Assembly: GCA_016200125.1 (NCBI GenBank)
Contig: JACQFK010000115.1
Location: forward strand, 1-7,453
Direction of reading: 5' to 3'
From: Planctomycetota bacterium
GTDB taxonomy: Bacteria; Planctomycetota; MHYJ01; JACPRB01
Length of the DNA: 7,453 bases
A program made the position numbers and the translations under genes. Shown here piece after piece: positions 1 to 5,490 of the stretch; position 1 is the stretch's first letter; each line of letters begins with the position of its first letter. The notes beneath the pieces were generated by a model. The model did no database searches. It was not told where the DNA came from and saw only the letters and a program-made list of their open reading frames with translations.

Positions 1-756
1 CAGGAGGTCGTGCGCGTCGCGCTCGACACCCCCGTCGCCCCGGGGCGCTACCGGCTCGTCGCCTTCATGACCGACGGCTTCATCGGCAACGACCGCGAGG
101 TCGTCGCCTTCGCCCGGCAGCACCTGGGAGCGTCGCGGATCTTCAGTTTCGGCGTGGGCGACTCGGTCAACCGCTACCTGCTCGAGGCGCTCGCCCGCGT
201 GGGCCGCGGCGTCTCGACCTTCATCACGCTCGACGATTCCACCGAACGGGCGGCGGAGGAGCTCTTCCAGCGGATCGAGCATCCGGCGCTGACCGATCTC
301 AAGATCGACTGGGGGACGATGGCCGTGGCCGAGGTCCATCCTCAGCCGCTTCCGGACCTCTTCGTCGGCCGGCCGGTGATTCTCACGGGACGCTTCAAGG
401 GCCAGGGCCCGGCGAAGATCCAGCTGAGCGGCCGCGCCGGCGCCCGTCCCTTCGAGATGGCGCTGGAGGTGAACCTCGACGAGCCGGGCATCCGGCACTC
501 CGCGCTGGCGACGATCTGGGCCCGCAGCAAGATCAGCACGCTCCATGACTCGGCCTTCAGTACGGCTGATCCGCGCGAGTGCCTGCAGGAGATCCGCCGC
601 GTGGCGCTCCGGTACGGGCTGATGTCGGACGCGACGGCGTTCGTGGCGGTGGACTCCACGAGCCGGACGCAGGGAAGCTCGGGGACGACGGTCGTCCAGC
701 CCGTGCCGGTGCCGAGCGGGGTCCAGTACGACACCACGGTGGAGAGGAAGAAATGA
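1..756 (+). CDS. VIT/VWA-family protein, C-terminal part (5' end outside window)
   Basis: The frame is open from base 1, so this is the last 251 codons of a longer gene. Seen: a VWA-type segment with the MIDAS-like FMTDG at residues 22-26 followed by FIGN, then a beta/alpha pattern (RIFSFGVG, 46-53). Further on are WARSKISTL (173-181) and YGLMSDATAFVAVD (205-218). From memory, these blocks are characteristic of proteins with a VIT domain plus a von Willebrand factor A domain (inter-alpha-trypsin-inhibitor heavy-chain-like, including bacterial 'sortase target' relatives). The VIT domain and the DxSxS part of the MIDAS would lie upstream. Such proteins usually act outside the cytoplasm in metal-dependent adhesion. 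The C-terminus ends in VERKK, with no hydrophobic tail or LPxTG-like signal, so no wall or membrane sorting signal is visible. It overlaps the next gene by ATGA, which suggests co-translation. Family assignment is fairly sure; the role is not. Confidence 0.85.
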   Translation, partial: QEVVRVALDTPVAPGRYRLVAFMTDGFIGNDREVVAFARQHLGASRIFSFGVGDSVNRYLLEALARVGRGVSTFITLDDSTERAAEELFQRIEHPALTDLKIDWGTMAVAEVHPQPLPDLFVGRPVILTGRFKGQGPAKIQLSGRAGARPFEMALEVNLDEPGIRHSALATIWARSKISTLHDSAFSTADPRECLQEIRRVALRYGLMSDATAFVAVDSTSRTQGSSGTTVVQPVPVPSGVQYDTTVERKK

Positions 757-1505
757 AGAAGCTGATCGCGATCCTCTGGCTCGGCGCCGCGGCGACCGGC
801 TGCGCGACGGGGTTCGACCTGCCGGCGATGACGGAAGCGCTCCAGGAAGAGCGGCGGCTCTTCACGGACGACGAGGATGTCCTGAAGATCGACCAGCTGC
901 GGCCGCAGATCCAGTTCCCCTTCCGGCTGGCGGTGGTCCCGCCGATGCAGGTCACACGCGGCTACTGGTCCGAGCCGCGCGGGCTGATGGAAGGGGAGCG
1001 CGAGGAGATCCTGAAGTGGGGCGAGAAGCTCCAGAAGGAGGGGGTCGTCAGCGAGTTCATGATCATCCCCCAGATGCTGCTCGACCTGGGTCCCGACCGG
1101 AGCCGCGCGAGCTACGTCAAGTCGGTCCGCGTGGCGGCCGCCCGGATGCAGGCGGACGCGGTGCTGTTCCTCAGGACGGTCACCGACACCGATTCCTACA
1201 TCAACCCGCTCGGGGTCCTGGACATCACGATCGTGGGGATGTTCCTGATCCCCGGCCACCAACGGGACGCGCTGACGATCGTGGAGGGGATGGTGATCGA
1301 CAATCGGAACCAGTTCCTCTATTTCGCCGGAAGCGGCGATGGGACGGGATCGGCCACGGCTCCGCTGGCGATGTTCGACCGGCGGGACGCGGTAGCCGAG
1401 TCGCGCCGCAACGCCCTGCGCGCCTTCGGCGAGACCCTCGTCAAAGAGGGCGTCCGAGCCCGCGCCCACGTCCCCGGCCCCCGCTACGAGACCCCGGGCA
1501 AGTAA
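753..1505 (+). CDS. Putative lipoprotein of unknown function, coupled to the VWA gene
   Basis: This is a 250-aa protein. The start ATG overlaps the upstream TGA (ATGA) and has a GGAGAGG Shine-Dalgarno sequence ending 5 nt before it. The N-terminus is a short lipoprotein-type signal: KK, a hydrophobic stretch, then lipobox A14-T15-G16-C17. Ala at -3 is not the preferred Leu, so lipidation is likely but not certain. The mature part has FRLAVVPP (57-64), an alanine-rich helix followed by ADAVLFLRTV (134-143), and a hydrophobic stretch ending in GMFLIPGH (162-169). A further segment is EGMVIDNRNQFLYFAGSG (178-195). This order (a 'lavvpp' strand, 'ADavLfl', 'IvGmflIPG', 'viD.rn..LyF') resembles periplasmic CsgG/GNA1162-like lipoproteins, and from memory the rhombotarget lipoprotein family. 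That is a weak, unverified resemblance. Coupling to a VWA protein suggests a shared envelope role (inference). Confidence 0.78.
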   Translation: MKKLIAILWLGAAATGCATGFDLPAMTEALQEERRLFTDDEDVLKIDQLRPQIQFPFRLAVVPPMQVTRGYWSEPRGLMEGEREEILKWGEKLQKEGVVSEFMIIPQMLLDLGPDRSRASYVKSVRVAAARMQADAVLFLRTVTDTDSYINPLGVLDITIVGMFLIPGHQRDALTIVEGMVIDNRNQFLYFAGSGDGTGSATAPLAMFDRRDAVAESRRNALRAFGETLVKEGVRARAHVPGPRYETPGK

Positions 1506-1509
1506 CCCG

Positions 1510-1540
1510 CGAGAGAACAAACTGGAGGTCTTCTCGTTTT
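1510..1540 (+). terminator. Weak candidate terminator after the VWA/lipoprotein pair
   Basis: CGAGAG (1510-1515) can pair with TTCTCG (1531-1536), using one G-T wobble, around a 15-nt loop, and four T residues follow. The stem is short, the loop is long and the T-tract is minimal. This is only the best candidate between the lipoprotein stop and the downstream promoter region. Confidence 0.2.
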
Positions 1541-1566
1541 GGGGCCACAGGGAGGTAATATCTGGA

Positions 1567-1634
1567 GGGGTAGGCTACCTGGGGGTAGGAATCTGGCCTG
1601 CTGGCCGGCCGAGCGAAACTACTAAGTAGCTACT
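1567..1634. promoter_or_regulatory. Cluster of GTAG/CTAC inverted repeats, candidate activator sites
   Basis: Two palindromic blocks lie upstream of the sigma-54 promoter. Block A is GGTAG-G-CTACC at 1569-1579, followed by another GGTAG at 1584-1588, so GGGGTAGG occurs twice (1567-1574 and 1582-1589). Block B is CTACT-A-AGTAG at 1619-1629, which merges with the perfect 10-bp palindrome AGTAGCTACT at 1625-1634. The centres of the two odd-length palindromes are 50 bp apart (1574 and 1624). The centre of B is about 50 bp upstream of the -24 element and that of A about 100 bp. Sigma-54 promoters need an enhancer-binding AAA+ activator bound to upstream palindromes at such distances, so these are natural candidates. 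No regulator gene is in the window to match them. Confidence 0.45.
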
Positions 1635-1672
1635 CCTCAAGGACTTAGCGACGTAGCTTTTCCGAGTAACCT

Positions 1673-1690
1673 TGGCATCCCCCTTGCTTT
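1673..1690 (+). promoter_or_regulatory. Sigma-54 (RpoN) -24/-12 promoter
   Basis: TGGCAT, CCCCC, then TTGCTTT matches the RpoN consensus (TGGCAC, N5, TTGCW). The invariant GG (1674-1675) and GC (1686-1687) are separated by exactly 10 bp. Predicted transcription start is about 1699, only two bases before the ATG at 1701. The element sits in an intergenic region, points toward the small ORF pair and has palindromes upstream. All of these support a real promoter rather than a chance match. Confidence 0.75.
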
Positions 1691-1700
1691 TCCTCTCTCC

Positions 1701-1829
1701 ATGAAGAATGTCGTCCGGCGCAGGGCCCAGGCGGGAACGCGGGAGCGGGAAGAGGCCCGAGCCTTTGTCCACGTGGCGCTGGAGATCCTGGCGGCCCTGC
1801 CCCGGCGGAGAGGAAGGGGGACCCGATGA
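1701..1829 (+). CDS. Small basic protein (42 aa), unknown; first ORF behind the sigma-54 promoter
   Basis: This 42-codon reading frame starts MKNVVRRRAQ, has an alpha-helical middle (EEARAFVHVALEILAAL, residues 17-33) and ends in an Arg/Gly-rich tail (RRRGRGTR). It is strongly basic with no signal peptide. Three things support it: it begins directly behind the sigma-54 promoter, its codons are G/C-ending like its neighbours, and its TGA overlaps the next start as ATGA, a common sign of translational coupling. Against it, there is no Shine-Dalgarno sequence (TTTCCTCTCTCC precedes the ATG), and the predicted transcript starts about 2 nt upstream, so translation would be essentially leaderless. 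It could instead be a leader peptide whose translation controls the 88-aa gene. I do not recognise a family. Confidence 0.5.
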   Translation: MKNVVRRRAQAGTREREEARAFVHVALEILAALPRRRGRGTR

Positions 1830-2092
1830 GAACGCTCTGGTCGGCCCTGGCGGGCGTCTACGCCCGCTGGAAGTTCGTGGAAGAGGTGGAGGCCGCCGCG
1901 CCTGCCGCCTCGCGCCGCAAGACCTCCGAAAGCCCCGCGGAGGAGATCGCCCGGCTCCGCCAGGCCATCGCCCGCGAACAGCGCAACCTGGAGTATTTCC
2001 GGCGCTTCGACTGCGCCGCCCTGGCCGGACCCTGCGCCTCCTCGATCCGCGTGATGGAGACCCGGATCCAGGCGCTCGAGATGTCGGCCTAG
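1826..2092 (+). CDS. Hypothetical 88-aa helical protein in the sigma-54-driven unit
   Basis: The start ATG overlaps the TGA of the 42-aa ORF (ATGA) and is preceded by a strong purine-rich Shine-Dalgarno sequence (AGGAAGGGGG, 1811-1820, 5 nt spacing). The protein begins MRTLWSALAGVYARWKFVEE and has an Ala/Ser-rich linker (residues 24-37). It then forms a likely coiled coil from about 38 to 58 (EEIARLRQAIAREQRNLEYF). Two cysteines follow at C63 and C70, then a second amphipathic helix (73-86, RVMETRIQALEM), suggesting a helical hairpin capped by the two cysteines. There is no signal peptide or clear membrane segment. I do not recognise the family. Its stop lies one base from the end of the opposing DUF3160 gene. 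Promoter type suggests conditional expression (inference). Confidence 0.62.
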   Translation: MRTLWSALAGVYARWKFVEEVEAAAPAASRRKTSESPAEEIARLRQAIAREQRNLEYFRRFDCAALAGPCASSIRVMETRIQALEMSA

Positions 2093-2093
2093 G

Positions 2094-4343
2094 TCAGCGT
2101 CCGAAGAGCCCTTCCGTCCAGGCCGGACGCGTCGGCTTCGGGCCCTTGGGCGACAGCGGCGCCGAATCCACGACCAGCCGCGTGGCCGGACACCAGACCC
2201 GCTCCTTCCACTTTTCGTCCGTCAGCCGGTTGTAGCCGCCTTCGATCACCTCGTAGTAGCTGAAGACCGGACCCAGGTAGGCGCGCATCTTCCCGTCGTG
2301 CCCCGTCACCAGAAAGGCCGCCAGGTTCACGTTGCCCACGCCGACATGAAGCACATTGCCCACCTCCCCGCCGGCCTCGTCGGTCGGCTGCGTGTGGACG
2401 TCGGCAATCGTCGGATCCCACTCCAGGCAGGTCTTGGGCTCCGCGAAGAGTGTGGGATACCACCCGCTGAGAAAGTACTTCGGCCCTCCGCAGCCGCCGG
2501 AGCGCTTGATCTCGATGGCTTCGTGGAGAAACTTGCGTTCCTGAGCGTCGATCGGCTTCCCCGCGAGCTCCTTCTCCGCGACGCTTTTCAGCCGGTCCAT
2601 CGTGGTCGCGAAGCGCGTGAAAATGAGCTCGTAGATCCTGAGGACCGCCTTCGAAGGGGCCGAGTCGCTCGGGGCATCCTTGAGCAGCGACGCCGTCCGC
2701 TCGCAGAGCGCGCGCAGCTTTCCGAAGAGCGGCGGATTCGGCTCGACGTAGACGTCGCAGTATTCGCAGGTGATCCCGATCGAGTAGGACTGCTTCGTGT
2801 AGAGGATCGTGTCGTGGCGGAGCTGGGCCCAGGAGGCCAGCTGCGTCTGGAGCTTGAGGTCGGCCCAGGCGCGGGTCTTGACCAGCCCCGGCGCCCCGGC
2901 GGGCGGCTCGGCGCCGACCTCGCGGAGGACGTCCAACCAGCCGTGGTAGACGTTCTCGTTCCAGAACGCCTCGGGGACCGCCTTCAGGTACTCGATGCAG
3001 GCCGCGAGGCTTTCCTGGTGGCCGAAGCGGTCCAGGTCGGGCTTGAGCAGCTCGATTGCGCGGGGCCGCCCCATCGCGGCAGGCAGGTCGAGCGGCCGGG
3101 GCATCAGACGCGGACGCGGGCCCGTGGCGCGATCATAGGTCAGCTGGTTGAACAAGTACGAATCGAGCGTGAAGCGCTGGCCCAGGAGCTGGGCGCTCTT
3201 CGGAAGGCGGATCTGCGGCTCGCCGGGGTCCTTCCGGCAGATCGCCGAGAGGATCTTCTGCTCGCCGATGTTTTCCGACCCGATCCGGGCAAGCGTGTCC
3301 ACCGGCGTGGCCCGGCGGACGAAGTCGTCGAAATCGCGGTAGCCCAGCTTGTCGAGGAGCGCCAGCAGGGCGCGCGGATTGGCGCCGTCCGGAGCTCCGA
3401 CGAGGAATGAGATCGTGCGGTCGAAGTCCTCCCATTTCGAGTAGCTCGCTCCGCGTTTGAGCACGTCGACCATCAGGAAGGCGGCGACGATCTCGCGGAA
3501 CGAATCGCTGATGCGGAAGGCGAGGTCCTCGCGGCCGAGCCACATCATCGCGCGGAAGTACTGCTTGAGCTCCTCGCTCTTGGTGTAGTGGCCGCGGGGA
3601 CGGAACTGGCTGAAGTCGATCTCGCGGACGCGACCGAGGAACTTCACCCGGAGCGGGGTCTCGGTCGCGACGGCGCGGAGGATCTCGTTGACGCGGGGAT
3701 TGGCGTGTCTCGGGGAGCCCTTCAGAAGCTCGCGGGCGACCTCGAAGAGCAGCTCGACGTCGTCGGCCGCCTGGGCCACCACGGCATCGCGGCCCGACAC
3801 GGTCCGGACCTCCCCGAGGCCCGCAAAGCCGCCGCGGAGGAGGCTCGCCAGGAGGGGCGAGAGGTAGACCGTCTCGAGCTCCATGAGAAGGCGGTCGTAG
3901 GACTTGTGGAAGGCGTGAAGGACGGCGTCGCTGGTCACGAAGAGCGGCTGGTCGTTCGCGAAGATGTCGTAGAAGGCGTCGCCGAAGCTGGGGAAGGCGC
4001 GGGTCTCGAGGACCGCCAGACCCTGCGCGGCCAGGGCCCTGAGCTCCGCGTCTGAGAGCGGCTGAGCCTCGGCCTTCGGCTTGATCCGCTTCTGGATCAG
4101 CTCAAGATACTCGACCTGTCCCAGGTTGATCCGGAGATCGTCGGGGGCAGTCGGGCGGGGAACGTAGCGGGCCTGGAACGCGGCGGGGGTCAGTCCCTTC
4201 TCCCTCTGGAGGAAGTCGACGAAATCCGCCTGCCGGGTCACTTCCTCGCGGACGGCGGAAGCGGGCTTCTCGAAGTCCCCGATGAGGGGCAGCACGATCG
4301 CGGCGCCGAGCACGAGTCCGCAGGCCAGTAGGATGGTTCTCAT
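2094..4343 (-). CDS. DUF3160 domain-containing exported protein
   Basis: This is a complete 749-aa protein. The start ATG is preceded on the minus strand by GGAGGT with 3 nt spacing. The N-terminus (RTILLACGLVLGAAIVLPLIG, residues 2-22) is a signal peptide or signal anchor, so the protein is probably periplasmic or membrane-tethered. Blocks I recognise as DUF3160 are NDQPLFVTSDAVLHAFHKSYD (130-150), the acidic EVARELLKG region (about 201-209), FTLDSYLFNQLTYDR (391-405), ASWAQLRHDTILYTKQS (503-519), VYVEPNPPLFGKL (531-543) and a conserved C-terminus with SGWYPTLF (626-633), ADVHTQP (647-653) and GPVFSYYEV (691-699). It is mostly helical and contains nine cysteines, including a CEYC pair (C526, C529). 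The family has no established biochemical function that I know of. The gene stands alone on its strand, divergent from the RAYT module. Confidence 0.88.
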   Translation of the reverse strand: MRTILLACGLVLGAAIVLPLIGDFEKPASAVREEVTRQADFVDFLQREKGLTPAAFQARYVPRPTAPDDLRINLGQVEYLELIQKRIKPKAEAQPLSDAELRALAAQGLAVLETRAFPSFGDAFYDIFANDQPLFVTSDAVLHAFHKSYDRLLMELETVYLSPLLASLLRGGFAGLGEVRTVSGRDAVVAQAADDVELLFEVARELLKGSPRHANPRVNEILRAVATETPLRVKFLGRVREIDFSQFRPRGHYTKSEELKQYFRAMMWLGREDLAFRISDSFREIVAAFLMVDVLKRGASYSKWEDFDRTISFLVGAPDGANPRALLALLDKLGYRDFDDFVRRATPVDTLARIGSENIGEQKILSAICRKDPGEPQIRLPKSAQLLGQRFTLDSYLFNQLTYDRATGPRPRLMPRPLDLPAAMGRPRAIELLKPDLDRFGHQESLAACIEYLKAVPEAFWNENVYHGWLDVLREVGAEPPAGAPGLVKTRAWADLKLQTQLASWAQLRHDTILYTKQSYSIGITCEYCDVYVEPNPPLFGKLRALCERTASLLKDAPSDSAPSKAVLRIYELIFTRFATTMDRLKSVAEKELAGKPIDAQERKFLHEAIEIKRSGGCGGPKYFLSGWYPTLFAEPKTCLEWDPTIADVHTQPTDEAGGEVGNVLHVGVGNVNLAAFLVTGHDGKMRAYLGPVFSYYEVIEGGYNRLTDEKWKERVWCPATRLVVDSAPLSPKGPKPTRPAWTEGLFGR

Positions 4344-4434
4344 GAGACCTCCGTACCTCTACTCCCACCCGTCGCGAGACCTTTCATGGGTGACACGATT
4401 TTCCTCCATGGGTGGTTTTGACAGACCGACAAAC

Positions 4435-4461
4435 CGACAAATTAGACGGTGCGTTTTGTCG
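4435..4461 (+). repeat. REP-like palindromic unit 1 (left, forward)
   Basis: Reading 5' to 3': lower stem CGACAAA, 4-nt bulge TTAG, upper stem ACG, loop GTG, upper stem CGT, lower stem TTTGTCG. It is nearly identical to the far-right unit (26 of 27). Outside the unit, C4434 and G4462 extend the stem by one pair. Confidence 0.85.
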
Positions 4462-4467
4462 GTCCAC

Positions 4468-4494
4468 CGACAAAACGGACCATCTTTTTTGTCG
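4468..4494 (-). repeat. REP-like palindromic unit 2 (left, inverted)
   Basis: On the minus strand it reads CGACAAA, bulge AAAG, ATG, loop GTC, CGT, TTTGTCG, matching unit 1 at 23 of 27 positions. The upper stem ATG/CGT has a T-G wobble where the other units have C-G, so pairing is kept. It forms an inverted pair with unit 1, with 6 nt between them. Confidence 0.8.
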
Positions 4495-4551
4495 AATCGA
4501 GCATTTTTCGTGTCGAGAATACCGGCCTTCCCCGCACTCCTCGGGTGGAGG

Positions 4552-4570
4552 GGCCGCCTCGGCGGCGGCC
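4552..4570 (+). promoter_or_regulatory. GC hairpin just before the transposase start
   Basis: GGCCGCC (4552-4558) pairs perfectly with GGCGGCC (4564-4570) around a 5-nt loop, ending 7 nt before the ATG. The only strong purine-rich tract nearby, GGAGGGG (4547-4553), is too far upstream to serve this ATG and runs into the hairpin. A stem occluding the ribosome site would limit transposase production, as known for IS200. Here this is inference from position. Confidence 0.4.
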
Positions 4571-4577
4571 ATCGGTC

Positions 4578-5399
4578 ATGAGACGATTCGATTGCGAAAC
4601 AGCGAACTGGCACGTGTTTGCGCGCGGCGCCCGGCGGCTCCAGCTGTTCCGGGATGAGGAGGACTTCTCGCAGTTTCTGAAGTACCTCCGCTATGCCCTG
4701 CGCGAATCCGGCTGCGTCCTGTGGGCTTTCGCCTTGATGACCAATCACTACCACTTGGTCCTCAGAGGCAGTTCCGCCGAGTTGACCTCCTGTATGCGCC
4801 GGCTCAACACGATGTATTCCCGATACCACAACAAGCGCTACCACCTGGACGGTCACACCTTCGACGGACCCTACCAGGCGTTCAGGCAGGCGACGGCCGC
4901 CCTAACACTCTGCACGATCGCCTATGTCTTCTTCAACCCCGTGAAAGGAGGCCTCTCGGGCAGTCCCGAGGGCTACCCTTGGTCCTGCGTCCGCAACTAC
5001 CTCGGGCTTCCCGGCTCCGCTCTCCAGGTGGACCCCGACCCGCTCCTGAGGTCGATCGACCCCGATATCGGCAAAGCCTGGGCCTTGTTTCACCGCGCGA
5101 TGGAGATTGAAGCAAGGCGGCCCGCGCATCCATCCCGGGGGAGGCCGACGATGCAGGAGCTTCACCAAGAGCAGTTCGAATGGCTTCTGGAGCAGGCGAA
5201 GGCGAATGCCGCCCGATGGGACGGCGTAGATCCGGTTCTTGTGGCCATACTCTGGGCGCGCGAGATCGGGATCACTCCAAAGGCGATGGCCCGGGCTCTG
5301 GGTCTGGCTAATTCGGCCAAGGTTCGGGACAGGCTGTACCGCTTCAATGCTCGTTTGGAGCAGAACCCGGAACTGCGCTCGAAGCTCGCTCTCGCTTAG
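4578..5399 (+). CDS. REP-associated tyrosine transposase (RAYT), HUH/Y1 family, with C-terminal extension
   Basis: This 273-aa member of the IS200-like Y1 family (COG1943 type) would nick and rejoin single-stranded DNA at REP hairpins. Seen: an N-terminus typical of RAYTs (RRFDCETANWHVFARG), the HUH motif in MTNHYHLVL (H57 and H59), and YSRYHNKRYHLDGHTFDGPY (80-99), the usual 'sry.N.ry...G..F.g.Y' block. The likely catalytic tyrosine is Y116 in AYVFFNPVKGGL (N120-P121). All key residues are present and the frame is intact, so the enzyme may be active. E. coli TnpA-REP is about 165 aa. This one has an extra C-terminal part (about 182-273) with a helix-turn-helix-like GITPKAMARALGLANSAKVR (231-250), found in many longer relatives. 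I chose ATG 4578 because the frame upstream to 4449 would translate through the REP repeats. Confidence 0.88.
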   Translation: MRRFDCETANWHVFARGARRLQLFRDEEDFSQFLKYLRYALRESGCVLWAFALMTNHYHLVLRGSSAELTSCMRRLNTMYSRYHNKRYHLDGHTFDGPYQAFRQATAALTLCTIAYVFFNPVKGGLSGSPEGYPWSCVRNYLGLPGSALQVDPDPLLRSIDPDIGKAWALFHRAMEIEARRPAHPSRGRPTMQELHQEQFEWLLEQAKANAARWDGVDPVLVAILWAREIGITPKAMARALGLANSAKVRDRLYRFNARLEQNPELRSKLALA

Positions 5400-5403
5400 A
5401 ACC

Positions 5404-5430
5404 CGACAAGACAGACGGTACGTTTTGTCG
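5404..5430 (+). repeat. REP-like palindromic unit 3 (right, forward)
   Basis: It reads CGACAAG, bulge ACAG, ACG, loop GTA, CGT, TTTGTCG. The A-to-G change at the top of the lower stem makes a G-T wobble, so the hairpin is kept. It starts 4 nt after the transposase stop codon and matches unit 4 at 24 of 27 positions. Confidence 0.82.
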
Positions 5431-5441
5431 AGACTACGACA

Positions 5442-5468
5442 CGACAAAATAGACGGTGCGTTTTGTCG
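5442..5468 (+). repeat. REP-like palindromic unit 4 (right, forward)
   Basis: It reads CGACAAA, bulge ATAG, ACG, loop GTG, CGT, TTTGTCG. Taken without the bulge, the outer arms CGACAAAA and TTTTGTCG are perfectly complementary, with one extra A-T pair outside. It lies 11 nt after unit 3 in direct orientation, and ends 22 nt before the start of the flavin oxidoreductase gene, inside its probable promoter region. Confidence 0.85.
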
Positions 5469-5470
5469 TA

Positions 5471-5490
5471 GGGGGTATACTGGCTCCCCC
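5471..5490 (+). promoter_or_regulatory. Candidate -10 box (TATACT) within a G5/C5 inverted repeat
   Basis: TATACT (5476-5481) matches the sigma-70 -10 consensus at 5 of 6 positions. No convincing -35 is seen at 16-18 bp spacing, where REP unit 4 lies. GGGGG (5471-5475) and CCCCC (5486-5490) flank it and could pair. If TATACT is used, transcription would begin within a few bases of the ATG at 5491. Confidence 0.3.

Larger units (their letters stand above)
4435..4494. repeat. 60-bp inverted repeat made by units 1 and 2 (BIME-like)
   Basis: The arms 4435-4463 and 4466-4494 pair at 25 of 29 positions around a CC centre (4464-4465). The innermost 12 bp are perfect (4452-4463 against 4466-4477). 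The pair can fold either as two separate REP hairpins or as one long cruciform or stem, and these are mutually exclusive. Confidence 0.8.
4426..5469 (+). mobile_element. RAYT module: transposase gene flanked by REP-like palindromes
   Basis: The module contains one HUH/Y1 transposase gene with two 27-nt palindromic units on each side (4435-4461, 4468-4494, 5404-5430, 5442-5468). Tandem CCGACAAA copies (4426-4433, 4434-4441) mark the left edge. The outermost units, 4435-4461 and 5442-5468, are in the same orientation and differ at 1 of 27 positions. There are no IS-type terminal inverted repeats or target-site duplications, which is expected for REP-RAYT systems. Boundaries are set by the repeats and are approximate. 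Confidence 0.65.

Noticed and set aside
342..1520. Long minus-strand frame (392 codons) across the VWA and lipoprotein genes
   Set aside because: Composition is low-complexity Arg/Gly/His/Asp, typical of the antisense of GC-rich genes. The plus-strand proteins carry recognisable motifs, a lipobox and coupled starts.
1708..2235. Alternative plus-strand frame of 175 codons starting at the ATG at 1708
   Set aside because: It is Pro/Arg/Gly-rich and runs through the 88-aa gene and into the antisense of DUF3160. The 42/88-codon pair has an ATGA overlap and a proper ribosome site.
2298..3410. Plus-strand frame (370 codons) opposite DUF3160
   Set aside because: It is an antisense shadow; the minus strand has family blocks, a signal peptide and a ribosome site.
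4314..4343. Lipobox-like LLAC at residues 5-8 of the DUF3160 protein
   Set aside because: The cysteine would come after only seven residues, too short for a lipoprotein signal peptide, and the hydrophobic stretch continues well beyond it.
4385..4415. CATGGGTG repeated at 4385-4392 and 4408-4415
   Set aside because: It is two 8-mers only, with no palindrome, no further copies and no connection to the REP units; chance cannot be excluded.
4493..4516. Possible fifth, degenerate REP unit after unit 2
   Set aside because: Only the outer few bases can be matched, and it cannot be aligned to the 27-nt bulged-hairpin model.
4435..5468. Short repeats considered as a CRISPR array
   Set aside because: There are only two units per side, separated by 6 and 11 nt, partly inverted, with a transposase gene between the pairs. 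The units are themselves palindromic, which fits REP sequences rather than CRISPR.
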